The notes beneath the pieces are model-generated. The model ran no database searches. It worked only from the letters and a program-made list of their open reading frames with translations, and had not been told where the DNA came from. Positions 31,738 to 39,446 of a DNA stretch of 64,000 bases are shown here, in pieces. The translations under genes were made by a program, and so were the position numbers. Source of the DNA: Pseudahrensia aquimaris (GTDB lineage Bacteria > Pseudomonadota > Alphaproteobacteria > Rhizobiales > Rhizobiaceae). The stretch spans positions 682,001 to 746,000 of the forward strand of contig NZ_JBHTJV010000003.1 of the NCBI RefSeq assembly GCF_042676045.1. Direction: 5' to 3'. The stretch's first letter is position 1. Each line of letters begins with the position of its first letter.

Positions 31738-33090
31738 ATGTTTGCACGCTTCTTTTTCGCGCTCTTTTTGGCGATAGCCAGCCTCTCATTCGCCACATAT
31801 AACAGCGCATTTGCGCAAGATGCAGCGCAGCCGAGCGGTCCCATCCAGACTGACGATAAGACTGAAGCAGACTCCGCCATTCGGGACCGTCTGCGCGAAA
31901 TCTATCGCGAAATTGCGGAGTTCAGAAACATCTTCGTCACCGTTCAATCTGGTGTCGTAACCATCAAAGGACGTGTGCTGGAAACCACCGATGTGGAACG
32001 AGCAGCCGAACTTGCAGCACGGGTTGATGGCGTGGTGTCGGTGAATAATCAGGTTTCGGTGGAAACCTCGGTTGAGAAGCGCATTGCGCCTGCGTTGGAG
32101 CGCTTTATGGCGCGGGTCAATCAGGTTGTCGCCTTTCTGCCTTTGCTGGCGATTGCCGTGGTGGTGTTTGCGGTAATCGCTCTGTTCGGTTTCATGATAG
32201 CGCGAATGCGCCGCCCTTGGGATTCGCTGACGCCCAATCGTTTTGTCTCCGACCTGTTGCGCCAGATCATACGGCTGGCGTTTCTGATTATTGGCCTTGT
32301 GATTGCGCTCGACATTATGGGGGCAACTGCACTGCTTGGAACGATTGTCGGCGCTGCCGGTATTTTCGGTCTGGCAATTGGCTTTGCCGTGCGAGACACC
32401 GTGGAGAACTATATCGCATCAATCCTGCTGTCGTTCCGCCAACCATTCCGTCCGAAAGACTATGTGGATGTGGAGGGTCGCGAAGGCTCTGTCATCGCGC
32501 TCACCTCGCGTGCAACAATACTGATGACGGCGGACGGCAACCATGTTCGCATACCAAACTCCACGGTGTTCAAGAGCACGATCACAAACTATTCGCTCAA
32601 TCCGGAACGGCGGTTTGATTTTCAACTTGGGGTGCAGACTGACGATCCTCAAACCGCTGTCACGCTTGGAGTGGAAACGATTTCCGCGCTGAGTTTCACG
32701 CTCAAAGATCCTGCACCGGATGGATGGATTAAAGAGATCGGGCCATCATCCGTCGAAATCTGGCTCGGCGGTTGGGTGAACCAGAGCGAGACGAGCTTGC
32801 TGAAAGCCAAAGGCGAGGCCATTCGCAAGGTGCTGGCTGCATTTAAGGCCGCAGGCATTGATGTACCAGCGCCGACGTATCGTGTGGCCATGGATGGTGA
32901 GGTCAAAGCGACCGGCAAGAAACCGGCTAAAGCGCCAACCCGAAAAGCAACGGCCAAGGCTGCCGCTATCAAAGAGACTGAGGGTGACGTATCAGCGGAT
33001 ACAGTGATCGACCAAAAGATTGATGAGCAAATTCGCCAGTCGCAGGGCCAAGACCTGCTCAACAGCGATGCGCAGCAGGAAATTGGCTGA
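31738..33090 (+). CDS. MscS-family mechanosensitive channel with N-terminal BON domain
   Basis: 450 residues. A signal peptide (MFARFFFALFLAIASLSFATYNSAFAQ) is followed by a periplasmic BON domain (about 40-105; VTVQSGVVTIKGRVLETTDVERAAELAARVDGVVSVNNQV). Two to three spans (about 130-220) and the MscS pore/beta domain follow, with GLAIGFAVRDTVENYIASILLSFRQPF and VDVEGREGSVIALTSRATILMTADGNHVRIPN. The C-terminal 80 residues are Lys/Ala/Gln-rich and disordered. The channel releases solutes on hypo-osmotic shock; BON domains bind phospholipid or peptidoglycan. Followed by the fasciclin gene after 105 bases. Confidence 0.9.
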   Translation: MFARFFFALFLAIASLSFATYNSAFAQDAAQPSGPIQTDDKTEADSAIRDRLREIYREIAEFRNIFVTVQSGVVTIKGRVLETTDVERAAELAARVDGVVSVNNQVSVETSVEKRIAPALERFMARVNQVVAFLPLLAIAVVVFAVIALFGFMIARMRRPWDSLTPNRFVSDLLRQIIRLAFLIIGLVIALDIMGATALLGTIVGAAGIFGLAIGFAVRDTVENYIASILLSFRQPFRPKDYVDVEGREGSVIALTSRATILMTADGNHVRIPNSTVFKSTITNYSLNPERRFDFQLGVQTDDPQTAVTLGVETISALSFTLKDPAPDGWIKEIGPSSVEIWLGGWVNQSETSLLKAKGEAIRKVLAAFKAAGIDVPAPTYRVAMDGEVKATGKKPAKAPTRKATAKAAAIKETEGDVSADTVIDQKIDEQIRQSQGQDLLNSDAQQEIG

Positions 33091-33137
33091 AACAAGCGGG
33101 CGTGTACGCAGACCGGGGAAGCCGGTTAACTATTTTG

Positions 33138-33162
33138 AAACCAAAGATGACGGGTTGCGTAT
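33138..33162 (+). promoter_or_regulatory. Candidate ECF-type promoter of the fasciclin gene
   Basis: AAACC (33138-33142) and CGTAT (33158-33162) are separated by 15 bases, and the start codon lies 34 bases downstream. The same two boxes with a 16-base spacer occur upstream of the ECF sigma gene on the other strand (36097-36122). The pairing is suggestive only; two short boxes can match by chance. Confidence 0.4.
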
Positions 33163-33195
33163 ATCGAAAGTTAAACCCTTTTGGAGACGCTCCCT

Positions 33196-33720
33196 ATGAA
33201 ACTTCTAAAATCGCTCACCATCGCGGCATTTGCCGTTACCACACTTGCAGCATCTGCATTTGCAGCAGGTCACACGAAAACCGTTGTTGAAACCGCCATT
33301 GCATCACCAGACCATAAAACGCTGGTCGCGGCGGTTAAAGCAGCTGGACTGGTTGAAACGCTTTCCGGCGATGGCCCGTTTACGGTGTTCGCTCCCATCG
33401 ATGCAGGCTTCGCTGAACTGCCAGCCGGAACCGTGGAAACACTGTTGAAGCCGGAAAACAAAGCCATGCTGCAAAAGGTGCTAACCGCGCATGTGGTTGC
33501 AGGCAAAATTATGGCTGGTGATTTGATTTCCAAAATTGAAAAGCATGGCGGCTATCTGAACATCAAAACCGTGAGCGGAGATGTGATCACCGCTCGCGTG
33601 GACAGCAAAGGCGTCTACATTTTTGACGAATCGGGGGGTGTTTCGCGCGTAACGACTGCTGATGTGGAAAGCTCCAACGGCGTAATTCACGTTGTGGACG
33701 ATGTGCTCGTTCCAAAGTGA
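33196..33720 (+). CDS. Fasciclin-domain (FAS1) periplasmic protein
   Basis: 174 residues from ATG 33196. A Sec signal peptide ends at ASAFAAG (about residue 24), followed by one FAS1 domain. The family H1 and H2 motifs are visible as GDGPFTVFAPIDAGFAELP and VLTAHVVAGKIMAGDL, ending GVIHVVDDVLVPK. FAS1 domains mediate adhesion or bind small ligands. GGAGA sits 9 bases before the ATG. A close parallel is M. tuberculosis Mpt70/Mpt83, fasciclin proteins controlled by SigK-RskA; an RskA/ECF pair lies 1-2 kb downstream here. Confidence 0.93.
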   Translation: MKLLKSLTIAAFAVTTLAASAFAAGHTKTVVETAIASPDHKTLVAAVKAAGLVETLSGDGPFTVFAPIDAGFAELPAGTVETLLKPENKAMLQKVLTAHVVAGKIMAGDLISKIEKHGGYLNIKTVSGDVITARVDSKGVYIFDESGGVSRVTTADVESSNGVIHVVDDVLVPK

Positions 33721-33773
33721 TCTTTGTTTGAAGTGATCTAAGCATAAAGGCATCTGACTTTTGTCTGACAATG

Positions 33774-33801
33774 AGGGCCGTACCAGCGATGGTGCGGCCC
33801 T
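33774..33801 (+). terminator. Stem-loop after the fasciclin gene
   Basis: A 12-bp stem (33774-33785 with 33790-33801, one G-T pair) is closed by a GCGA (GNRA) tetraloop, 54 bases after the fasciclin stop. Only TTA follows the stem, with no proper T-run, so it may act as a transcript-stabilising end or a weak terminator. Confidence 0.55.
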
Positions 33802-33918
33802 TATCACATCCGCTTTCATCACCACAATTTGAGCGCCCGCCCCTGCAAACGTGACCAAGGGCACACTATTTCGAGCTGTGAAGCATGATAGTGTATGCGC
33901 TTGAACAGGAGAACTACC

Positions 33919-34485
33919 ATGAAACGTCAGATTCTAACCCGCCGCCAGATGCTGTTTTCCTCCGGTGCTGCAATGGTTGGCCTTTCCATGATTGGCCTAC
34001 CCGGAACACGTGTTGCGCAAGCCGCTAACGACCCTCTCGCCATGGCAACGACTTTTGGCCACGACCTCGTGCCTGCCACTATAGAGCCCATTGAGAAGTC
34101 TGATGATGAATGGAAGAAGCTGCTCTCCGCAGACGCGTTTGATGTGTTGCGCAAACACGGCACGGAATATCCGTTCACCAGCCCGCTGAACGATGAAAAG
34201 CGCGCTGGCACTTATGCCTGCGCTGGCTGCGATCTGCCGCTTTATCGCTCGGAAACGAAATTCGACAGCGGCACGGGCTGGCCAAGTTTTTATGAGGCTA
34301 TCAAAGGCACGGTTGGTACGGACACAGATTTCAAGCTGTTCTATTCCCGCACGGAAGTTCATTGCATCCGCTGCAAAGGCCATCAGGGCCATATTTTCGC
34401 CGATGGTCCCGAGCCAACAGGCAACCGCCATTGCATCAATGGTGTTGCTTTGAAGTTCACCCCAGATGAAACGCAGAGCGGCTGA
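33919..34485 (+). CDS. msrB: Peptide methionine-R-sulfoxide reductase MsrB, Tat-exported
   Basis: 188 residues from ATG 33919, preceded by AGGAGAA. The N-terminus MKRQILTRRQMLFSSGAAM carries a twin-arginine export signal cleaved near AQAAND (about residue 36), so the enzyme should work in the periplasm. The SelR domain keeps the zinc cysteines C101, C104, C149 and C152, the substrate loop GTGWPSFYEA and the catalytic C172 in NRHCINGVALKF. It repairs methionine-R-sulfoxide in exported proteins. Its position between a fasciclin protein and the RskA/ECF pair suggests an oxidative envelope-stress group. It ends at a shared bidirectional terminator. Confidence 0.94.
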   Translation: MKRQILTRRQMLFSSGAAMVGLSMIGLPGTRVAQAANDPLAMATTFGHDLVPATIEPIEKSDDEWKKLLSADAFDVLRKHGTEYPFTSPLNDEKRAGTYACAGCDLPLYRSETKFDSGTGWPSFYEAIKGTVGTDTDFKLFYSRTEVHCIRCKGHQGHIFADGPEPTGNRHCINGVALKFTPDETQSG

Positions 34486-34494
34486 GCCACAAAT

Positions 34495-34528
34495 AAAAAG
34501 GCCGGATCAAAAATGATCCGGCCTTTTT
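34495..34528. terminator. Bidirectional terminator between msrB and rskA
   Basis: Perfect 15-bp inverted repeat (34495-34509 and 34514-34528) with AAAAA at one end and TTTTT at the other. It serves msrB on the plus strand and the convergent rskA transcript on the minus strand. Confidence 0.92.
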
Positions 34529-34546
34529 GAACGATAATTGGAACTC

Positions 34547-35464
34547 CTAACGGGCGTCCACATCCTCAATCAGTTTACCCGTGTAAATCACAGGCCCAGT
34601 CGCAACACCTTCCGGCGCACCGCCCTGCGGCTCCACTGAAATCGCTAGCAAATCCCCGCTCTTTGCAGACAGGTCGCCGAGATCAATAGCGCCTTCGCCA
34701 ACAAGGCCAACCGAGACAGCTTTTTGGCCTTCTGGCACATACCACAATTCAAGGCTCTTGCCGTCCGGACGTTCAACGCCGAGGCTGCGGACCAATACTG
34801 CACCGGTTTCCGCGTTCACCTTCACGATCAATGCAGGCTGGTCTGCATTTGCGTTGACGACCGCGATGTATTCCTTACCGCTCTGCATTGCAGGCGTTTC
34901 TCCGCCTGCCACCTGCTCTTGAGCGGGCGCGCCGCCCTTTAGAGCCGTATCGACACGCGAGCGGGCATCGTCGTTGACCAGCAAAAAGCCAAGACCCAGA
35001 GCCGCCAGCGAGGCCGCGATTGCACCAAAGCGCCAGCGCGACCGGCTGCGCTCTACCGCGCCTGCATTATCGTTTGCCGCGCGCGGTTTGGCTGCTTCGG
35101 CTACGGCGCTGGATGGCGTCTCGCGATCGGTTCTAGTTGAAACGCCTGCCTGCGAAGCTCCGAGAGCAGCACCTGTTGCTAGTTGGGTGACGTTCGTGCG
35201 CTGCACCGCATCGGCCAAACCAAGACCGCCTTGTCGCTGATCGTTATCCGGCAAAGCGCTTTCGATTTTTGCCCACACATCGTCGCCGGGAATGACCGGT
35301 GAAACCGTGCTGCTCAAATCGCCAAACATCTTTTGCCAAAATGACACGTCAGCCTGTGCGGTCGGGTCGCTTTCGACCACCGCTTCAAAAGCCGCGCGTT
35401 CGGCTGCGCTTAGCGTACCGATGACGTATTCGGCCGCGTCCAGTTGTTCTTCTTGCCTGCTCAT
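34547..35464 (-). CDS. Anti-sigma factor, RskA family
   Basis: 305-residue single-span anti-sigma factor. The N-terminal cytoplasmic anti-sigma domain (about 1-70; LDAAEYVIGTLSAAERAAFE) is followed by a low-complexity linker and a transmembrane helix at about 145-164 (FGAIAASLAALGLGFLLV). The periplasmic RskA domain (about 185-305) contains KSLELWYVPEGQKAVSVGL and ends GPVIYTGKLIEDVDAR. It is expected to sequester the ECF sigma factor encoded just upstream, with which it overlaps by 4 bases (ATGA), until a periplasmic signal triggers its proteolysis. Confidence 0.88.
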   Translation of the reverse strand: MSRQEEQLDAAEYVIGTLSAAERAAFEAVVESDPTAQADVSFWQKMFGDLSSTVSPVIPGDDVWAKIESALPDNDQRQGGLGLADAVQRTNVTQLATGAALGASQAGVSTRTDRETPSSAVAEAAKPRAANDNAGAVERSRSRWRFGAIAASLAALGLGFLLVNDDARSRVDTALKGGAPAQEQVAGGETPAMQSGKEYIAVVNANADQPALIVKVNAETGAVLVRSLGVERPDGKSLELWYVPEGQKAVSVGLVGEGAIDLGDLSAKSGDLLAISVEPQGGAPEGVATGPVIYTGKLIEDVDAR

Positions 35465-36045
35465 GCTTTCTCCAAACAGGTGCGCAGAGCCAAAAGGCCC
35501 CGCCGTAAACGGGTTTTAATCGTGCCGATGGGCGCGTCGAAGCGCTCCGCCAGCTCTTCGCGCGAATAGCCTTCATAGTAAGCTAAAAGGACGTACTGCC
35601 GAACGTCGCTTTTCATCTCTCCAAGGCAAATTCGCAGCGTTTCAAGATCTTCAAACCCAACTTGCTGGGCGTCTTGTCCGCCCAATCTGAAAATTTCTTC
35701 TTCATCGCCCGGCTCATCGACTGTCGTTTCGGGCCGTGTGGCGCGGATGATGTCGATGGCGCGGTTTCGCGCAATCGTGGCCATCCAAGTAATTGGACGC
35801 CCGTAGGCAGGGTCATAGCTTCCGGCCTTTTGCCAGATTTTCAGGAACACATCCTGAAGCACGTCCTCAGATTTCTCACGGTTCTTCAGGATACGTAAAA
35901 TGACCCCAAAGAGTTTTGCGGACGAGCGTTCGTAAAGCGTTTTAAACGCGATGCGATCACCACTGGCCGTCTTCGACAAAAGGTCTTCGAGCGGAACAAG
36001 TTCTTGATTCATAAAGAGGCGGGCTCTTGTGTTTGGCACGGCCAT
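35461..36045 (-). CDS. ECF sigma-70 factor (SigK/RskA-associated type)
   Basis: 194-residue ECF sigma factor. Region 2 holds LFGVILRILKNREKSEDVLQDVFLKIWQKAGSYDP and PITWMATIARNRAIDIIR. Region 4 holds YVLLAYYEGYSREELAERFDAPIGTIKTRLRRGLLALR, the -35-binding helix-turn-helix. There is no region 1.1 or 3. The start ATG 36045 is supported by GAGGAG 6 bases upstream; the internal ATG 36012 has no such site. It is coupled to the RskA gene. It probably controls its own operon and the nearby fasciclin and msrB genes. Confidence 0.93.
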   Translation of the reverse strand: MAVPNTRARLFMNQELVPLEDLLSKTASGDRIAFKTLYERSSAKLFGVILRILKNREKSEDVLQDVFLKIWQKAGSYDPAYGRPITWMATIARNRAIDIIRATRPETTVDEPGDEEEIFRLGGQDAQQVGFEDLETLRICLGEMKSDVRQYVLLAYYEGYSREELAERFDAPIGTIKTRLRRGLLALRTCLEKA

Positions 36046-36096
36046 AGGGGGCTCCTCACTATAGTCCTCACCCTAGAAGGTTGGCAACGTGAAGGA

Positions 36097-36122
36097 ATAC
36101 GGGAGACAGGCCGCTTGGGTTT
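36097..36122 (-). promoter_or_regulatory. Candidate autoregulatory ECF promoter of the sigma-anti-sigma operon
   Basis: On the minus strand AAACC (36122-36118) and CGTAT (36101-36097) are spaced by 16 bases, about 50 bases upstream of the sigma start. The boxes match those upstream of the fasciclin gene within one base of spacing. Confidence 0.4.
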
Positions 36123-36140
36123 TCGCCTTTTTGTGAATTT

Positions 36141-37226
36141 TTAAACTTTCAGCGCTGCATTCACCGCCTGCGTGATTTCTGCAACACCCGCCGTGCCGCC
36201 CCGTTCTGTGGAGACGAGCGACCCATCGGCATAGGCAGCATCCACGGCATCGACGACCAATTGCGCTGCTTTGCCCGCCAGCGGATCGTCATGTTCGTCT
36301 GCCAGCCATTCCAGCATCATCGCGCCTGACAGGAACATGGCAGTTGGATTGGCCTTCCCGCTGCCGGCGATATCGGGTGCGGAACCATGGCAGGGCTGAA
36401 AGACTGCGTGGTCATCGCCGATATCCGCAGACGGCGCCATGCCGAGGCCGCCGATCAGACCCGCACCGAGGTCGGAGAGAATGTCGCCATACATGTTTTC
36501 TGTGACCATCACATCATAGATCCACGGGCGTTTGACCATTTCCAGCGCAACCGCATCCACATACCCATAGCGACGCCTTATTTCGGGATATGCCCTGCTT
36601 GTCTCGTCGAAAACATCGCGGAAGAAGGCCATGGATTTGAAGACGTTGGCTTTGTCCACGCAGGTGAGTTCTCCCACATGCCCCTTGGCTTTGCGCCTCT
36701 GCGCGAGCCGGAAGGCGAAATCGGAAACACGGCGTGTGCCTTCGCGGGTGATAAGCTGTGTATCGGTCGCTTCGTTCTCGCTGCGTGTGCCTTTGCCGAC
36801 AGACGCGAACAACCCTTCGGTCGATTCGCGGATGAGCACGAAATTAAGCGCGTCGCCACGAGGGTCTTTTAGAGGACCGCCAACGCCCGGAATGGACCGC
36901 ACAGGGCGTACACCTGCATAGAGGCCGAGGATAAAACGCAGTTCGATTTGCGGTATGATTTCCGTGCCGTCCGGATAGCGCACCGCCGGATCGCCCATGG
37001 CCGCCAGCAAGATCGCATCTGCGGAGCGGCAGGCGGTGACCGTTGCTTCCGGCAGGCTTTCGCCGGTTTTCTGATAGGTTGCAGCCCCCGCTTCCAGCCA
37101 AATTTCGCGCAAGGGCTGCGCGCCGGCAGCCGTCACAGCGCGTTGAAGAAGTTCAACGCAGGGTTTGGTGATTTCAGTGCCAATGCCGTCTCCTGGCAGA
37201 ATTGCGATTTCATAAGGGGATGGCAT
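36141..37226 (-). CDS. Isocitrate/isopropylmalate dehydrogenase family protein (tartrate dehydrogenase-like)
   Basis: 361-residue NAD(P)-dependent beta-decarboxylating dehydrogenase. Visible: EIAILPGDGIGTEITKPCVELL, the substrate loop NFVLIRESTEGLF, CVDKANVFKSMAFFRDVF (catalytic Lys), VTENMYGDILSDLGAGLIGGLGMAPSADIG, and QPCHGSAPDIAGSGKANPTAMFLS. The family acts on isocitrate, 3-isopropylmalate, tartrate/malate or homoisocitrate. The substrate loop differs from classical LeuB and no leu genes are near, so I do not name it LeuB. The start ATG 37226 has AGGTG upstream. It is divergent from mutL with about 120 bases between. Confidence 0.85.
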   Translation of the reverse strand: MPSPYEIAILPGDGIGTEITKPCVELLQRAVTAAGAQPLREIWLEAGAATYQKTGESLPEATVTACRSADAILLAAMGDPAVRYPDGTEIIPQIELRFILGLYAGVRPVRSIPGVGGPLKDPRGDALNFVLIRESTEGLFASVGKGTRSENEATDTQLITREGTRRVSDFAFRLAQRRKAKGHVGELTCVDKANVFKSMAFFRDVFDETSRAYPEIRRRYGYVDAVALEMVKRPWIYDVMVTENMYGDILSDLGAGLIGGLGMAPSADIGDDHAVFQPCHGSAPDIAGSGKANPTAMFLSGAMMLEWLADEHDDPLAGKAAQLVVDAVDAAYADGSLVSTERGGTAGVAEITQAVNAALKV

Positions 37227-37345
37227 GGTGCGCACCTGTTTGTGGTTTTGCTCTTACTTTCTTTTCACGGCATGTTGGCGCAGTAGCAAGCCCTGATTCC
37301 CTGCCACTTTTTTATTGCCCACATTTCCTGCAAGCGAGACGCATC

Positions 37346-39181
37346 GTGACCGTTCGTCGACTGAGCGAAAACATCATCAACCAGATTGCCGCCGGTGAAG
37401 TTATCGAGCGGCCCGCCAGTGTTGTGCGAGAATTGCTTGATAACGCTGTGGATGCGGGTGCGACGCGTATCGACATCGTAACCGCAGGTGGCGGGAAAAA
37501 GCTCATCCGTGTCACCGATAACGGACGCGGCATGACACGGGATGACTTGGCGCTTGCAGTGGAGCGTCATTGCACCTCGAAATTGACTGATGATCTCGCA
37601 GCCATCAATTCGCTTGGTTTTCGCGGCGAAGCGCTGCCATCTATCGGTTCGGTGGCACGGCTTACCATTCGCTCGCGGGCGCAAGGTTCGTCGGAAGGCT
37701 GGGAGATTGGTGTCGAAGGCGGCAAAGAAATTGCAATCAAACCGGCTGCGCTGACAAATGGCACGGTGGTGGAAGTGGCCGATCTGTTTTTCGCCACCCC
37801 GGCCCGGCTCAAATTCCTAAAGACCGACCGTGCTGAGGCCAACGCAATCACCGATACCGTCAAGCGCATCATCCTTGCCCATCCGCAGATACATTTTGCG
37901 CTTTCAGGCAGTGACAGGCAGGCGCAGGACTATCCAGCTGTTGCCGGAGACGAAGCCTTTGCCAAAAGGCTTGAACAGGTTTTGGGCCGGGAATTCATCG
38001 ACAACGCGCTCGCCATCGACGCAGAGCGCGAAGGCGTGCGGCTTACAGGGCATGCAAGTCTGCCGACTTTCAATCGTGGCAATCAGTTGCACCAGTTTCT
38101 GTTCGTCAACGGCCGCCCTGTGCGCGACAAGCAACTCACAGGTGCCGTGCGCGGGGCGTACATGGATCATCTTCCGCGGTATCGCCATCCGGTTCTGGCG
38201 CTTTACATCGACATCGACCCAGCGCTTGTGGACGTGAACGTGCATCCAGCCAAGGCCGAGGTGCGGTTTCGAGATGCGGGACTGGTTAAAGGTTTGATCG
38301 TCGGTGCGTTGCGCGAGGCCATTCATCAAGCGGGCCATCGTGCCTCCACTGAAGGCGGAAGCGCGATGCTGGCTGCCCTTCGCCCTCAGGCTCAACCGGG
38401 GGGGGCGTCCAGCAATTCGTTTGGGGGAATGTCTGCGCCACCGCCGAACAGACCCCAGAACTACGATTGGCAAAACTCGCCCAATAGGCCGACTGATGCG
38501 GCAAACGGCTTTGCAGAACAATCGCAAGCCGGTTTCGACATGACCGGTGCACCGTCTGCGGATGTGCGAGCTCCGATTGATGAGCCGGAACATCTCACCG
38601 CGCAGCCACTTGGTGCGGCGCGAACGCAAGTGCATGAAAATTACATCATCGCGCAGACGGACGATGGCATGGTCATCGTCGATCAGCACGCGGCCCACGA
38701 ACGCCTTGTCTATGAACGCATGAAGGCGCAATTGGCGCAAAGCGGCATCGCGGGGCAAGGTTTGTTGATCCCCGAAATCATCGACATGCCCGAAGAAGAT
38801 GTAAACCGCCTGACAGAGCACGCAGAAGCCCTACAGCGGTTTGGGCTTTCAATCGAAGCCTTCGGTCCAGGTGCCATTGCGGTGCGCGAAACACCAGCGA
38901 TTTTGGGCGAGGTCAATTGCGAAAAACTGCTGGCCGATCTGGTGGATGAAATTGCGGAATGGGGTTCGGCTTCTCTGGTGGGCGAGAAAATCGACCACGT
39001 TGCCGCCACCATGGCCTGCCACGGTTCGGTGCGTTCAGGCCGCAGACTTTTGCCTGATGAAATGAACCAGCTTTTGCGCGATATGGAAGCGACACCGAAT
39101 TCCGGTCAATGCAATCACGGGCGCCCGACCTACGTTGAATTGAAGCTATCTGACATTGAGCGCCTGTTCGGCAGGACTTGA
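37346..39181 (+). CDS. mutL: DNA mismatch repair protein MutL
   Basis: 611-residue GHKL ATPase that couples MutS mismatch recognition to strand processing. From GTG 37346: VTVRRLSENIINQIAAGEVIERPASVVREL (motif I), DNGRGMTRDDL (motif II), TSKLTDDLAAINSLGFRGEALPSIGSV (motif III), then RPVRDKQLTGAVRGAY and VDVNVHPAKAEVRF. The C-terminal dimerisation domain (about 430-611) has VHENYIIAQTDDGMVIVDQHAAHERLVYE and ACHGSVRSGRRLLPDEM. The linker (about 355-430) is Gly/Asn/Gln-rich. The open frame extends to 37202, but the conserved N-terminus begins exactly at the GTG. Confidence 0.97.
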   Translation: MTVRRLSENIINQIAAGEVIERPASVVRELLDNAVDAGATRIDIVTAGGGKKLIRVTDNGRGMTRDDLALAVERHCTSKLTDDLAAINSLGFRGEALPSIGSVARLTIRSRAQGSSEGWEIGVEGGKEIAIKPAALTNGTVVEVADLFFATPARLKFLKTDRAEANAITDTVKRIILAHPQIHFALSGSDRQAQDYPAVAGDEAFAKRLEQVLGREFIDNALAIDAEREGVRLTGHASLPTFNRGNQLHQFLFVNGRPVRDKQLTGAVRGAYMDHLPRYRHPVLALYIDIDPALVDVNVHPAKAEVRFRDAGLVKGLIVGALREAIHQAGHRASTEGGSAMLAALRPQAQPGGASSNSFGGMSAPPPNRPQNYDWQNSPNRPTDAANGFAEQSQAGFDMTGAPSADVRAPIDEPEHLTAQPLGAARTQVHENYIIAQTDDGMVIVDQHAAHERLVYERMKAQLAQSGIAGQGLLIPEIIDMPEEDVNRLTEHAEALQRFGLSIEAFGPGAIAVRETPAILGEVNCEKLLADLVDEIAEWGSASLVGEKIDHVAATMACHGSVRSGRRLLPDEMNQLLRDMEATPNSGQCNHGRPTYVELKLSDIERLFGRT

Positions 39182-39230
39182 ATTTGGCGCCTGTTCGTGG
39201 CCTTTTAAAACCTTGGAGGAGAGCCAAGTT

Positions 39231-39446
39231 ATGTTGAAGAAACTGTCCGTTGACGGTCCCGGCGAAGCGAAAATCCGCTTTCTGGAATCCGGCTACCAAG
39301 TTCTAGTGCCCGGCACATTCGTTCGCTGCGCGGTGACCGGCAAGGCCATTCCACTGGATGAGTTGAAATATTGGAGCTTCGACCGGCAGGAAGCGTATAT
39401 CGACGTGGAAGCCTCGTTTGCGGCGGAAGAAAAAGCGCGGAGCTAG
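39231..39446 (+). CDS. DUF2093 domain-containing small protein
   Basis: 71 residues from ATG 39231, with GGAGGAG 13 bases upstream. The sequence KIRFLESGYQVLVPGTFVRCAVTGKAIPLDELKYWSFDRQEAYID matches the alphaproteobacterial DUF2093 pattern, including the CxxTG-like turn. Function is unknown. It lies 49 bases after mutL and its stop overlaps the convergent lpxK stop by 4 bases. Confidence 0.88.
   Translation: MLKKLSVDGPGEAKIRFLESGYQVLVPGTFVRCAVTGKAIPLDELKYWSFDRQEAYIDVEASFAAEEKARS

Noticed and set aside
36046..36140. EcfG-type promoter (GGAAC-N16-CGTT) for the ECF sigma gene
   Set aside because: I looked for this general-stress motif in the upstream region and did not find both boxes; the AAACC-CGTAT pair fits better.
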